In this document: piece after piece, positions 48,634-56,258 of the stretch
Layout of the letters: each line of letters starts with the position of its first letter
How positions within the stretch are numbered: the stretch's first letter is position 1
NCBI RefSeq assembly: GCF_001189515.2
Contig: NZ_CP012069.2
Span: 2,666,001-2,730,000 of the forward strand
Direction: 5' to 3'
DNA: 64,000 bases
Source: Olsenella sp. oral taxon 807
GTDB lineage: Bacteria > Actinomycetota > Coriobacteriia > Coriobacteriales > Atopobiaceae
Program-made: the position numbers and the translations under genes
Notes under the pieces: model-generated
Told to the model about the DNA's origin: nothing
The model's database searches: none
Seen by the model: the letters and a program-made list of their open reading frames with translations, nothing else

Positions 48634-49308
48634 TTAGCTCGCCTGGACTGTATAGCGGCAGAATCGCTCCCGGTCGGGGTCGCTCACGCCCACGGCCTCG
48701 TCCTTGTCGCTGCCGACAAGGGAGTAAACGAGAAGGACGCTCGGCGCGCCCGGCGCAGTGCTGGGACGATTGATCTCGGCAAGCGGTTCGCGCACGGACT
48801 CGACGTCATCCCGGGAAAGCGCCTCATCACTTCTTTGGTAGCTGCGTCCCTCGAACTCTATCGATGGCGGAAAGTGCGTCACGCCTGACGCCTCGCTCGC
48901 CTGGCCTTGCTCCTCGCTCGCTGCCATGCCGTTGGTCTTCGCGGCGCTAGAGTCCCCCGCCCGAGACTCCCCTGACATGTTGTCGCTCGTCTTTGAGGGA
49001 GCAGATGACGTGAGTGCGTCATTGGTACGAGCGGCATCCATGGCCGCGTGTGGACGGGTCAGCATTCCTACCCCCACGATGAGGGCAAGGCAGGCCGCCG
49101 CCCCTATCGCGATCCTGCGCGCAAAACGAAGCCTCGCCCGACGCGGGGCCGTCACCGGCGCGCCGCGCGAGGCCCGGCTAACACCCCGCGCGGGACGATC
49201 AACACCCTGCGCCTCACTGTGGGCAAGGATGTTCTTAAGCATCCGCTCCTTGGCCTCTTCGCTCGGAGTCATGCGCTCGAAGGCCTCCCGTATGCGACGT
49301 TCGTCCAT
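48634..49308 (-). CDS. Probable anti-sigma factor, single-pass membrane protein
   Basis: 224 aa. An N-terminal cytosolic part with short helices (MDERRIREAFERMTPSEEAKERM...) precedes one membrane segment (IAIGAAACLALIVGVGML, about 75-92) and an extracytoplasmic Ser/Thr/Ala-rich domain. No zinc-binding HxxxCxxC motif is seen, so it is not a ZAS-type anti-sigma. It starts 2 nt after the stop of the ECF sigma gene, with GGAGGG of the sigma stop region as its ribosome binding site, so the two are translationally coupled. The anti-sigma role is inferred from this arrangement. Confidence 0.7.
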   Translation of the reverse strand: MDERRIREAFERMTPSEEAKERMLKNILAHSEAQGVDRPARGVSRASRGAPVTAPRRARLRFARRIAIGAAACLALIVGVGMLTRPHAAMDAARTNDALTSSAPSKTSDNMSGESRAGDSSAAKTNGMAASEEQGQASEASGVTHFPPSIEFEGRSYQRSDEALSRDDVESVREPLAEINRPSTAPGAPSVLLVYSLVGSDKDEAVGVSDPDRERFCRYTVQAS

Positions 49309-49309
49309 A

Positions 49310-49765
49310 TCACTGCCCTCCCAGTGCCTTACGCAGTATCGCTCGTGCCTCACGTAGGTGGGTACGAACGGTCGAGCTGGGCTTACCCAACATGCGAGCG
49401 ATGTCGGCTGCGGAATACCCCTCGTAGTAGTGCAGGTACACCACGTCCTTATACTTGGAGTCAAGAGCGAGGACCGCGTCGAGCGCCAGATCAGGACCCC
49501 TCTCGTCGGCAGCTGGCTCAGCCACGCTCTCGAGGGGAACGCCCTTGCGCGCCGAGGACTTCAGCACGTCCTTGCAGTGATTCGATGCCACCCTGATCAG
49601 CCACGCCTTCTCGTGCTCCTCGTTTGTAAAGGTCGGACGAGCCTTCATGAGCTTGACGAACGTGGATTGCGTCGCATCCTCGCTATCGGCCGCGTTGCCC
49701 ATGAAGGAGTAGCACACCCGATAGACGGTGTCCACGTGACGCAGGTAGATGGCCTCCACATCCAA
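49310..49765 (-). CDS. ECF-type RNA polymerase sigma factor
   Basis: 151-aa sigma factor with region 2 (YRVCYSFMGNAADSEDATQSTFVKLMKA) and region 4 (LDSKYKDVVYLHYYEGYSAADIARMLGKPSSTVRTHLREARAILRKAL), and no region 1 or 3, the form of extracytoplasmic-function sigma factors. It probably directs transcription of its own operon and of the VWA lipoprotein gene through the shared motif seen at 49841 and 48482. Its start is fixed by the open frame; the ribosome binding site is weak (GGAG 12 nt away). Confidence 0.92.
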   Translation of the reverse strand: MDVEAIYLRHVDTVYRVCYSFMGNAADSEDATQSTFVKLMKARPTFTNEEHEKAWLIRVASNHCKDVLKSSARKGVPLESVAEPAADERGPDLALDAVLALDSKYKDVVYLHYYEGYSAADIARMLGKPSSTVRTHLREARAILRKALGGQ

Positions 49766-49780
49766 GGCAGTGTCTCCAAG

Positions 49781-49810
49781 TCAGAACAAGTCAGAGCAAG
49801 CCAGAGCAAG
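49781..49810. repeat. Three 10-bp tandem repeats in the sigma-gene leader
   Basis: TCAGAACAAG, TCAGAGCAAG and CCAGAGCAAG follow one another exactly. They lie in the predicted 5' leader, 16-45 bp upstream of the sigma start. A period of 10 bp places identical faces on the same side of the helix, so DNA- or RNA-binding regulation is possible. Confidence 0.6.
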
Positions 49811-49840
49811 GGCGCGCCATCGAGTATGCCCTCCTATACG

Positions 49841-49869
49841 TAATACGATCGAGCGGGCCCAAACGTCGA
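49841..49869 (-). promoter_or_regulatory. Candidate autoregulated ECF promoter of the sigma operon
   Basis: TCGACGTTT ... CGATCGTATTA, 29 bp, matching the motif upstream of the VWA lipoprotein gene. The predicted transcription start would give a leader of about 70 nt containing the 10-bp repeats. Autoregulation is common for ECF sigma factors. Confidence 0.5.
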
Positions 49870-49987
49870 GACAGTATACCATCGAGTTCCCGCGATGGCT
49901 TGTGTACCCAGCTGGGGTCGAGTATCGCGATCGGGGTGGGTCGACGGCGTTGTCACCCACATCGCAGTGCATCCCGAGTAGAGCGCA

Positions 49988-50089
49988 GGGTAACGGCGCG
50001 TAGCGTGGGACCCGCAGGGTGCGGCACGGTGACGCGAAGAGTGTGGAGCACAGGGTGCGGCACGATAACGCGGAGAGCGTGGAGCGCAG
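49988..50089. repeat. 36-bp tandem repeats preceding the family B array
   Basis: Two clear units (50018-50053 and 50054-50089) beginning GGTGCGGCACG and ending GGAGC(A/G)CAG, plus a degenerate unit from about 49988. The last unit runs straight into a family B unit (GGTGCGCTTTTCC). A related unit lies at 52839-52875, again directly before a family B array. Confidence 0.7.
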
Positions 50090-50410
50090 GGTGCGCTTTT
50101 CCGTGAGGGACGGATCGCGTCGAGGGACAGAGCGCGTCCAAAGTGCGCTTTTCTGTGACGTCGCTGGTCTAGGATGCGCTTTTCCGTGAGGGTGCCGGCA
50201 CAGAATGCGCCTTTCCGTAGAGTGCGCTTTTCCTTACCTGCGCAAACGCGGAGCCGTCTCACGGAAAAGCGCATTCTGGGTGGAGGGCCTCACGGAAAAG
50301 CACACTCTGGGTGGGGGGCCTCACGGAAAAAGCGCATTCTGGGTGTGCGCCTCACCAAAAGACGCACTCTGCATGCGAGCAGTCGCGCAGAGTGCGCCTT
50401 TCCGTGAGAC
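50090..50410. repeat. Family B repeat array, second locus
   Basis: Five units in one orientation (around 50092, 50141, 50173, 50203, 50222; TGCGCTTTTCCGTGAG type), the conserved centre at 50217-50280 (CGTAGAGTGCGC, TTACCTGCGCAAACGC), then four inverted units (50257, 50289, 50320, 50351) and a closing hairpin with CATGCGAGCAGTCG loop. Two copies of a GCAGCCTGGCGGGG(G) module follow at 50446 and 50515. No gene is supported between 49766 and 50590. Confidence 0.75.
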
Positions 50411-50442
50411 CAAACTCCAAGCCGAGACCTGCGAACCCTCGC

Positions 50443-50590
50443 GCAACCCACCCCGCAGCCTGGCGGGGGGTTGCTCGAGCGCATTTGCCCAGTTGAGGCA
50501 TTCTCTATAGTGCCCCGCAGCCTGGCGGGGGGGTTGCCCCACACCTCCTGGGCGCCGCGACGTGACGGAAAAACGCATTCTGGCGCGGTG
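50443..50590. repeat. GCCTGGCGGGG modules and a further family B unit
   Basis: CCCCGCAGCCTGGCGGGG(G)TTGC at about 50442-50466 and 50513-50537, about 70 bp apart, and a lone family B unit (GTGACGGAAAAACGCATTCTGG) at about 50560. An inverted partner CGCCAGGCTGCGGGGCG lies at about 53228-53245, on the far side of the AAA ATPase gene. Confidence 0.6.
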
Positions 50591-51238
50591 AGGCACCTCG
50601 CCAGGGAGAACCGCGTGCTCGCAGCCGACTACCCCTGAACGTGCCCGAGGCCGACTCCTGCAGCTGAGTTGCTACCATGAACGCAACCTGCACGAGCTCG
50701 CGACAAATTGAACGGGCAAGCGTCTTGGCGATTACGAAGTCGCGATCGTCCACCACAATGCCAACGTGTGTGGCGACAACGTGCGACGCGACGCCTGCAC
50801 TCGAGACAGGCGTCCCGATGATGACGCCAATCCCGTCTCTGCGAAACGTGTAGACGTCGGTAAAGGAAGCACTCTTGCAGGTACAGCAGAAGGTATCAGA
50901 GGGTTTGTTCAGGGAGATGCCCTGGGTGCGGCCAAACGTCTGATCCTACAGTTGCAGTACGTGGTTTGAAGAATACTCCCTGTCGCATGACGACCGGCCG
51001 AGGATTTCCCGAGATTGGTGATCTTGCGGAGCGTCTTGAGCTCGATGCGCTGGCGCGAGGAAAGATCCCGCTCTTTGAGCCTACTATCCAAGTAGTCGTA
51101 GCGCCTCGGGGTCGGAACACCTCGGTGTACTCTTGATGGCGTGCATGGGAAAGGGAGGCCTCACCGAATGCTCCGCTCCATGGGGAGGCTGCGAACCTTC
51201 AAATCCACGCCGGCCATATGCAAGCTCGATTCCACTTC
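50591..51238. other. Uninterpreted region, possible gene remnants
   Basis: Around 650 bp without a supported gene. On the minus strand an open frame from about 50948 down to 50505 has protein-like content (FTDVYTFRRDGIGVIIGTPVSS..., then VGIVVDDRDFVIAKTLARSICRELV) but no start except an internal GTG and no family I recognise. A second minus-strand frame at about 50960-51135 gives RRYDYLDSRLKERDLSSRQRIELKTL. On the plus strand, frames at 50766-50969 and 50989-51136 are also open. I read the region as decayed genes, possibly of an insertion, and do not name them. Confidence 0.3.
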
Positions 51239-52609
51239 CTACGACAGGCCGGACATGTAAAGGGGCAGGTACGACCGGTTGCCATCGACGGAAAGCTGCT
51301 TGGTATGCAGCACCACCTCCTCGCCCACCCTCTTGGAGTACTTCCTCCTGAAATCGTCGAGCGACACGGTGGTGTAGTTCTTCGAAGACTTGGTCTCGAT
51401 GGGGCTGACGCGCAGTTTTCCCGCAGCGTCAGCGAACGGCTGCGTGATCAGGAAGTCTATCTCGCGCGGACGAGGCCGCGCGCCATCTTTCTTGCCAGGC
51501 TCTTCCCAGGTGTGATAGTAGAGCGCATGCCCGCTCGTACGCAACTGCTGGGCCACGACGTTCTCAACGAGCATGCCTCGGTTGACGCTCACGCGCCCGA
51601 ACTGGATATCCCTCTGGACCTCGAGCGCGCGGGGGCCATCGGCGAACGCGTGGGTCGCGAGAAGACCGGTATCGGCCATGTACAGCTTAAGCGAGCTCGC
51701 CCTCTCGGTCAGACGCAGGCCAACTGAAGGGTCCGCGCACATGCGGCAGGGATTGACCAGGTGCGCGTCGTCCAGCCAGTCGATCGCAGGCTCATAGTCG
51801 TCGTACATAGAGCCCCTCCCGACGCTCGCGAACTTGAAACGCTTAGATGCCGCAGAGAGCTGTCCGGGAATCTCCTGGAACAGCGCACGGGCCCGGCGCG
51901 CCTCGGCGCCACCGAACTTGCCGATATCCTCCAGGTACAGATTGAGGATGCTGTGCTTGACACGGTCGCACGAAGAGAAGCGCTTTGACTCGACGAACGC
52001 CTCGACGGACTGGGGCATGCCGCCCACGAGAATGTACTCGTCGAAGAGGCGCATGACCTTGGCGTGCACGGGATCAGGCAGGGGCATTCTCTCAAAGAAG
52101 GCCTCACGGATCGCGCCCACGTAAACGCCTGCACCCATTGCCCAGAGATACTCGTCGAAGTCGAAGGGGTGAAGCTGAAGGCGATCCTCCTCAGACGGTA
52201 TGACGATGTCCCCCACGCTCTTGCGTATGGAGATGAGCGATCCGGTCTCGATATAGTCGAAGCGGCCGTCGGCCACGAGGTGCTTGATGTACTCCCGCGC
52301 CATAGGAAAGCGCTGGACCTCGTCGAAGATGATGACAGACTCACGTACCGGCATGTCCTTGACGTACTGGAGTTGCAACATACGCAGGAACGTGTCAACG
52401 TCCTCGCGCTCGTTGCGAAATAGGTCGAGCACGACCTTAGGGACCTTCGAGAAGTCTATGTAGATGTGGTCGGCATATTCATACTCCGCGAATTCACGCA
52501 CAAGCGTGGTCTTGCCCACACGGCGGGCACCTTCGACGAGCACAGCGCTCTTACCACTTGACTCTCGTTTCCATTCCAGCAGCTTGTCGTAGCACTTACG
52601 CTTGAACAT
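51239..52609 (-). CDS. AAA+ ATPase with DUF4143 domain
   Basis: 456-aa protein of the AAA_14/DUF4143 type. Walker A in VEGARRVGKTTLV, Walker B in ESVIIFDEVQRFP, sensor region IETGSLISIRKSV, and a C-terminal DUF4143 domain with PREIDFLI (nuclease-like fold) and PIETKSSKNYT. Family members are numerous in gut and oral bacteria; a role as toxin-like or mobile-element-linked proteins has been suggested but none is established. The ATG has GAGGAG upstream. The AT-rich promoter region (52610-52735) and flanking repeat blocks make it a likely later arrival in the locus. Confidence 0.88.
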   Translation of the reverse strand: MFKRKCYDKLLEWKRESSGKSAVLVEGARRVGKTTLVREFAEYEYADHIYIDFSKVPKVVLDLFRNEREDVDTFLRMLQLQYVKDMPVRESVIIFDEVQRFPMAREYIKHLVADGRFDYIETGSLISIRKSVGDIVIPSEEDRLQLHPFDFDEYLWAMGAGVYVGAIREAFFERMPLPDPVHAKVMRLFDEYILVGGMPQSVEAFVESKRFSSCDRVKHSILNLYLEDIGKFGGAEARRARALFQEIPGQLSAASKRFKFASVGRGSMYDDYEPAIDWLDDAHLVNPCRMCADPSVGLRLTERASSLKLYMADTGLLATHAFADGPRALEVQRDIQFGRVSVNRGMLVENVVAQQLRTSGHALYYHTWEEPGKKDGARPRPREIDFLITQPFADAAGKLRVSPIETKSSKNYTTVSLDDFRRKYSKRVGEEVVLHTKQLSVDGNRSYLPLYMSGLS

Positions 52610-52838
52610 CCAAAGCTCCTCACACTCAAAACAGATAAATCCGCTTGTTCTTATTATTCTATAAGCCGATGAATCCGTATGTATCTAACTTCCGCTTTAT
52701 GGATACATCCGTAGCTATCCCTCAACACGCTTCATAGTCGGAGGTAGTACGCCTCAGCTCAATCGCAGCGACATCCAGCGCGATAGCACGTGGGGCAGTG
52801 ACGCGTGCTATGGTGACCCGCAGGGTGGTGGCGCGCGG
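52610..52838. other. Promoter region of the AAA ATPase gene and flank
   Basis: Markedly AT-rich near 52625-52735 (TTATTATTCTATAAG), unlike the surrounding DNA, and a good place for the minus-strand promoter (TATAGAATAA region). An imperfect inverted repeat CCGTATGTATC / GGATACATCCG lies at 52675-52711. From 52760 on, the sequence becomes GC-rich repeat DNA. Confidence 0.4.
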
Positions 52839-53200
52839 GGTGCGACACGGCGACACGCAAAGTGGTGGCATGCAGGGTGCGCTTTTCCGTGAGGGGCGGA
52901 TCGCGCCGAGGGACAGAGCGCGTCCAAAGTGCGCTTTTTCGTGACGTCGCTGGTCCAGGATGCGCTTTTCCGTGAGGGTGCCGGCACAGAATGCGTCTTT
53001 CCGTAGAGTGCGCTTTTCCTTACCTGGGCAAACGTGGAGCTGTCTCACGGAAAAGCGCATTCTGCTCAGGCGGCCTCACGGAAAAGCGCAGTCTGGGTGG
53101 CGGCCTCACGGAAAAGCGCATTGTGACCCAGCGACTCACGGGAAAGCGCATTCTGCGATTCTCAGATCACGCAAACTGCGCTTTTCCGTCACATTGCCGT
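52839..53200. repeat. Third family B array, with leading tandem unit
   Basis: A 37-bp tandem-type unit (52839-52875) leads into family B units at about 52877, 52927, 52960, 52991 and 53007, the centre at 53001-53064 and inverted units at 53044, 53074, 53105 and 53137, and a last unit near 53180. Over about 190 bp (52876-53064) it closely matches 50090-50280, with direct orientation, on the other side of the AAA ATPase gene. Confidence 0.75.
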
Positions 53201-53204
53201 CCTA

Positions 53205-53390
53205 GAGGCGTGGGGCGCAACCACCCGCCAGGCTGCGGGGCGGTTTGCTCTAGGATCTGCAAATTTGGTTTGGAGTTTGACTTCACGAAAAGTCGCAGTC
53301 TGGGCGCGCAGCTTGGGTGCGCAGTCTGGGCGCGCAGTTTGGGTAGATGGTCTTACGGGAAAGCGCACCTTAGATCAGGCCGGGACACCA
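53205..53390. repeat. Repeat-derived sequence before the histidine-kinase gene end
   Basis: Holds the inverted CGCCAGGCTGCGGGGCG module, AGTCGCAGTCTGGGCGCGCAG-type short repeats at about 53292-53340 and a degenerate family B unit near 53352. No gene. Confidence 0.5.
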
Positions 53391-55031
53391 TCAGTTCACC
53401 GATGGCCATTCCCGTCCGGGTGTACGAGGGACATCAGGAAGTGTGATGGTAACCCGCGCCCCCAGAATCGCGCCGTCGCCGCCCATCCGATTGGAGAGGC
53501 TGAGCCTTCCGCCGTGCGCGGCGACGATCTCGGAGGCGATGGAAAGACCCAGGCCAAAGTGCAGCTCGCCGCGTTCGTCCGGCCCCCCTGCGCCCGTCCT
53601 ATGGCTGGCGCGGGACCTCTCACCCCGGTAGAAGCGCTCAAGCCCGTGCTTGAGCGCCGCCGGCGAAAGACCAGGTCCGTCATCCTCGACGGCGATGGAG
53701 AAGGCACGCGCCCCGCCACCGCGCGCCCCGCCACCGCGCGTCTCTTCGCCCTGCGCCTCTTCGCCGTAGGAGAACGTGAGCTCGACAAGACCACTCACCG
53801 TATAGTCACAGGCGTTTCCCACCACGTTGAGAACGGCTCGCTTCAAGGCGGACGAGTCCCAAAGGGGCAGGGGTGCATCGCCGGCCGACATAGCCCGACA
53901 GGCCTCCAGAAACGCGGGCAAGCGCAGTGGAGCGAGGGCAAGGCCCCGCGCCCCCGTGAGGCGCGTCGCCTCCTCCTCAAGCTCCTCGGCAAGGCGACCG
54001 GGGTCGACGGGTTCCAGCTGCAGGGTATCGGCTGCCCCACGAGACACCTCAACGATCCGGCTTACAAAGGCATCCATAGAGGTAGCCGCCTCGCATATGG
54101 CATCCGCACAGGTCGCCTGCTCCTTGTTGAGCCGTCCTGCGGCCGCGTCCTCGGCCATGAGCTCGGCGTTGCCCCGCACCACCGTAAGCGGAGTCTTGAG
54201 GTCATGGGCAAGCGCCGCCACCTGCTCCCGTCCGCGCCTCTCGACCTCCCATTGCGCCTCCAGCGAGCGCCTCAACGAAACGCGCATCTTGTCCATTGCC
54301 TGCAGTACGTCATCGACCTGTGCCACGTTGCTATGCTCCACGGGTGCGTCGAGGTCCTGCCTCCCGACAGCCTCCGCCGCACGAACGAGCGGCTCCATCA
54401 TGCGCGTGAGCATGCGGCTCGCCCGTACGGCGACGCCAGCGATCAACGCCACCAGTGGAGGACCCACGCTCCAGAACAGGAGACTTTGCGGGTCGGGAAG
54501 GGTATCTCGCCTCCCCTTGTCCGCCCACTGCGGCACGAGGTCGTAGCTGAGCACGCAGACCTCGCCACCCGTCAGGGGGAGGCGATAGTACAGCCGTGAC
54601 TCGGCCGCCCCCGCGCCCCCGTCGCGCACCCTCGTCCTCGCAGGCGACGCCGCGACCACCCGCGCGCGCTCGAGCTGGAAGTCACTCATGTCCGACGCGA
54701 CAAGGGCGCCCCCCGCGTCGAAGTGTGCATAGCGATATGGCGAGGGAATGGCGGTCGCGTCAAAGGCGGGCTGGGCAGAGAGGGTGTCGGCAACCTCCTC
54801 GAGATGGGTCTCCCCATAGTTTGCGGGCAGTATCTCGCCCGCCCCCATCTGCCCGCCAAAGACAGCGAGAGGTACCCCGACAACGAGGATGATGCCCACA
54901 AGCAGGTAGAGAAAGTAGCGGCTGACCACCAGCGCGAGCGGCAGTCGAAGGCGGGGGCTCGCCTTGGCGTCCTGCGTTGCGGCGATACCTTCGCCAGTCC
55001 CTACGCGCGCCACTTGTACCCTGTCCCCCAC
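53391..55031 (-). CDS. Two-component sensor histidine kinase
   Basis: 546-aa membrane kinase. Membrane segment at about 33-56, an extracytoplasmic domain, a second membrane segment (LLFWSVGPPLVALIAGVAV) and a HAMP-like linker. The H box is VAALAHDLKTPLT, the N box LNVVGNACDYT, the G1 box VEDDGPGLS and G2 GLGLSIA. A glycine-rich GGGARGGGARA insert lies in the ATP-binding domain. The frame starts with GTG at 55031 inside the response-regulator gene; GTG at 55013 is an alternative, 12 bp before that gene's stop. It probably senses a cell-envelope-active peptide, given its operon with a LanFEG-type transporter. Confidence 0.88.
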   Translation of the reverse strand: MGDRVQVARVGTGEGIAATQDAKASPRLRLPLALVVSRYFLYLLVGIILVVGVPLAVFGGQMGAGEILPANYGETHLEEVADTLSAQPAFDATAIPSPYRYAHFDAGGALVASDMSDFQLERARVVAASPARTRVRDGGAGAAESRLYYRLPLTGGEVCVLSYDLVPQWADKGRRDTLPDPQSLLFWSVGPPLVALIAGVAVRASRMLTRMMEPLVRAAEAVGRQDLDAPVEHSNVAQVDDVLQAMDKMRVSLRRSLEAQWEVERRGREQVAALAHDLKTPLTVVRGNAELMAEDAAAGRLNKEQATCADAICEAATSMDAFVSRIVEVSRGAADTLQLEPVDPGRLAEELEEEATRLTGARGLALAPLRLPAFLEACRAMSAGDAPLPLWDSSALKRAVLNVVGNACDYTVSGLVELTFSYGEEAQGEETRGGGARGGGARAFSIAVEDDGPGLSPAALKHGLERFYRGERSRASHRTGAGGPDERGELHFGLGLSIASEIVAAHGGRLSLSNRMGGDGAILGARVTITLPDVPRTPGREWPSVN

Positions 55032-55663
55032 ACCGTCTCTATGGGGTCGGCGCCCGCCCGGCGGAGCTTGGCACGGGCGTTGCTCACGTGCATGGAGACC
55101 GTGTCATCACCCACGTCCGAGGCCCAGCCAAGCGCGCTCTCGCGGATCTGTGCCCGAGAGAACACCTTGCCCCGGTGCCTGGCAAGAAGCTCGCAGACGG
55201 CGTACTCGGTAGGTGTGAGCGACACGACCTCACCGCCCACAAAGAGCTCGCGGGCACCGAGGTCAAGGCGCACATCGCCCAAGGCAAGCACGCGCGTATG
55301 CGCCCGCCCCTCTCGGCGCAGGTGCGCGGCCACCTTCGCGCGCAGCTCGGCGATGCCGAACGGCTTGCGGATGTAGTCGTCGGCACCAAGTCCCAGCCCG
55401 TGCACGGCGTCCTCCTCGGCCACCTTGGCGGTGAGGAAGAGGATGGGGGCGTCCACAAGGCACCGGATGCGTCCCACCAGCTCGAAGCCATCCATCTGGG
55501 GCATCATCACGTCGCACAGGACGAGATCGTAGCGCGAAAGATCGAGTCCGAGCACAGGCGCGGGATCGTTTACGACCTCGACGACGTGTCCGTCGCGCAC
55601 CAGCGCGCGAGAGAGCAGGTCGGTGATCGCCTCGTCGTCGTCGATGGCGAGAATCCGTGCCAT
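55001..55663 (-). CDS. OmpR/PhoB-type response regulator
   Basis: 220 aa. Receiver domain with acidic pair in ILAIDDDEAI, phospho-acceptor Asp in YDLVLCDVMMPQMDGFEL, Thr/Lys switch in LFLTAK and KPFGIAEL, then a winged-helix DNA-binding domain ending VSMHVSNARAKLRRAGADPIETVWGTGYKW. ATG 55663 follows GAGGAGG; the frame open to 55717 is not needed. Overlaps the kinase gene. Candidate target: TTTAG direct repeats upstream of the ABC operon at 58724-58739. Confidence 0.93.
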   Translation of the reverse strand: MARILAIDDDEAITDLLSRALVRDGHVVEVVNDPAPVLGLDLSRYDLVLCDVMMPQMDGFELVGRIRCLVDAPILFLTAKVAEEDAVHGLGLGADDYIRKPFGIAELRAKVAAHLRREGRAHTRVLALGDVRLDLGARELFVGGEVVSLTPTEYAVCELLARHRGKVFSRAQIRESALGWASDVGDDTVSMHVSNARAKLRRAGADPIETVWGTGYKWRA

Positions 55664-55822
55664 GTGCCTTCGCCTCCTCGCGTGCTTTTCGCAGGGCCCT
55701 CCCAGGACCCGTACCATCGTCGCCGACCCAGCGCCACCAGCCCGGTGTCGTCAACTTACCCATGAATATATCAGGCGCACGGGCGGGTGCCAGACGCACG
55801 CAGGCGTTATGCCCTTGAGACA

Positions 55823-56245
55823 TCATCCGCCACCCAGGGCGTCGCGCGCGGCTTGCGGGACCTCCGATGCGTCGACGCTGTCGTAATGCCTGCCCGAGCT
55901 ACCCTTGGCGTCGATCTTGAGCCACCCCTTCCCGGATGCCTCCCGACCGAAGAGGATGATGCTTACTGTGACACGCGTACCGTCGCCGGTGGCTGCCTCC
56001 ACGTCGTACACGTAGTTCGTGCACGAACCTGACGCATCGCGATACGAGTCCGAGTGAGAACCCGGGGTCGGACAGCGCGCCCAGACCGTCTGTGACGGTA
56101 TCGGCAAGAGGCTGTCGAACACGCTCTTTGCCACCGTCCCCGCACCGGCACAGCCCGTACAGCCCTGTAGAGACGAGACGACGAGCATGGTCGCGACAGC
56201 CAGCGTAAGGAGCACGCGCCTGCGTCTTTGTGTTCCTTCCATCAT
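55823..56245 (-). CDS. YxeA-like secreted lipoprotein
   Basis: 140 aa. Lipoprotein-type signal (RRVLLTLAVATMLVVSSLQGC, lipobox LQGC). The C-terminal part (YVYDVEA..., GWLKIDAKGSSGRHYDSV-ASEVPQAARDAL) resembles YxeA/DUF1093 proteins, small secreted proteins that accompany lantibiotic-immunity and envelope-stress transporters; this is a pattern match from memory. ATG 56245 follows GAGGAGG at 8 nt. It lies between the permease and the response regulator. Confidence 0.65.
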   Translation of the reverse strand: MMEGTQRRRRVLLTLAVATMLVVSSLQGCTGCAGAGTVAKSVFDSLLPIPSQTVWARCPTPGSHSDSYRDASGSCTNYVYDVEAATGDGTRVTVSIILFGREASGKGWLKIDAKGSSGRHYDSVDASEVPQAARDALGGG

Positions 56246-56258
56246 GTCAGACACCTCC

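Noticed and set aside
50090-50410. CRISPR array
   Set aside because: Units are regularly spaced and CRISPR-like at first sight, but the unit is inverted in half of the array, spacers are short and similar to each other, and there is no cas gene.
54596-55765. Long plus-strand ORFs opposite the kinase and regulator genes
   Set aside because: High-GC shadow frames of clear minus-strand genes with all expected catalytic motifs.
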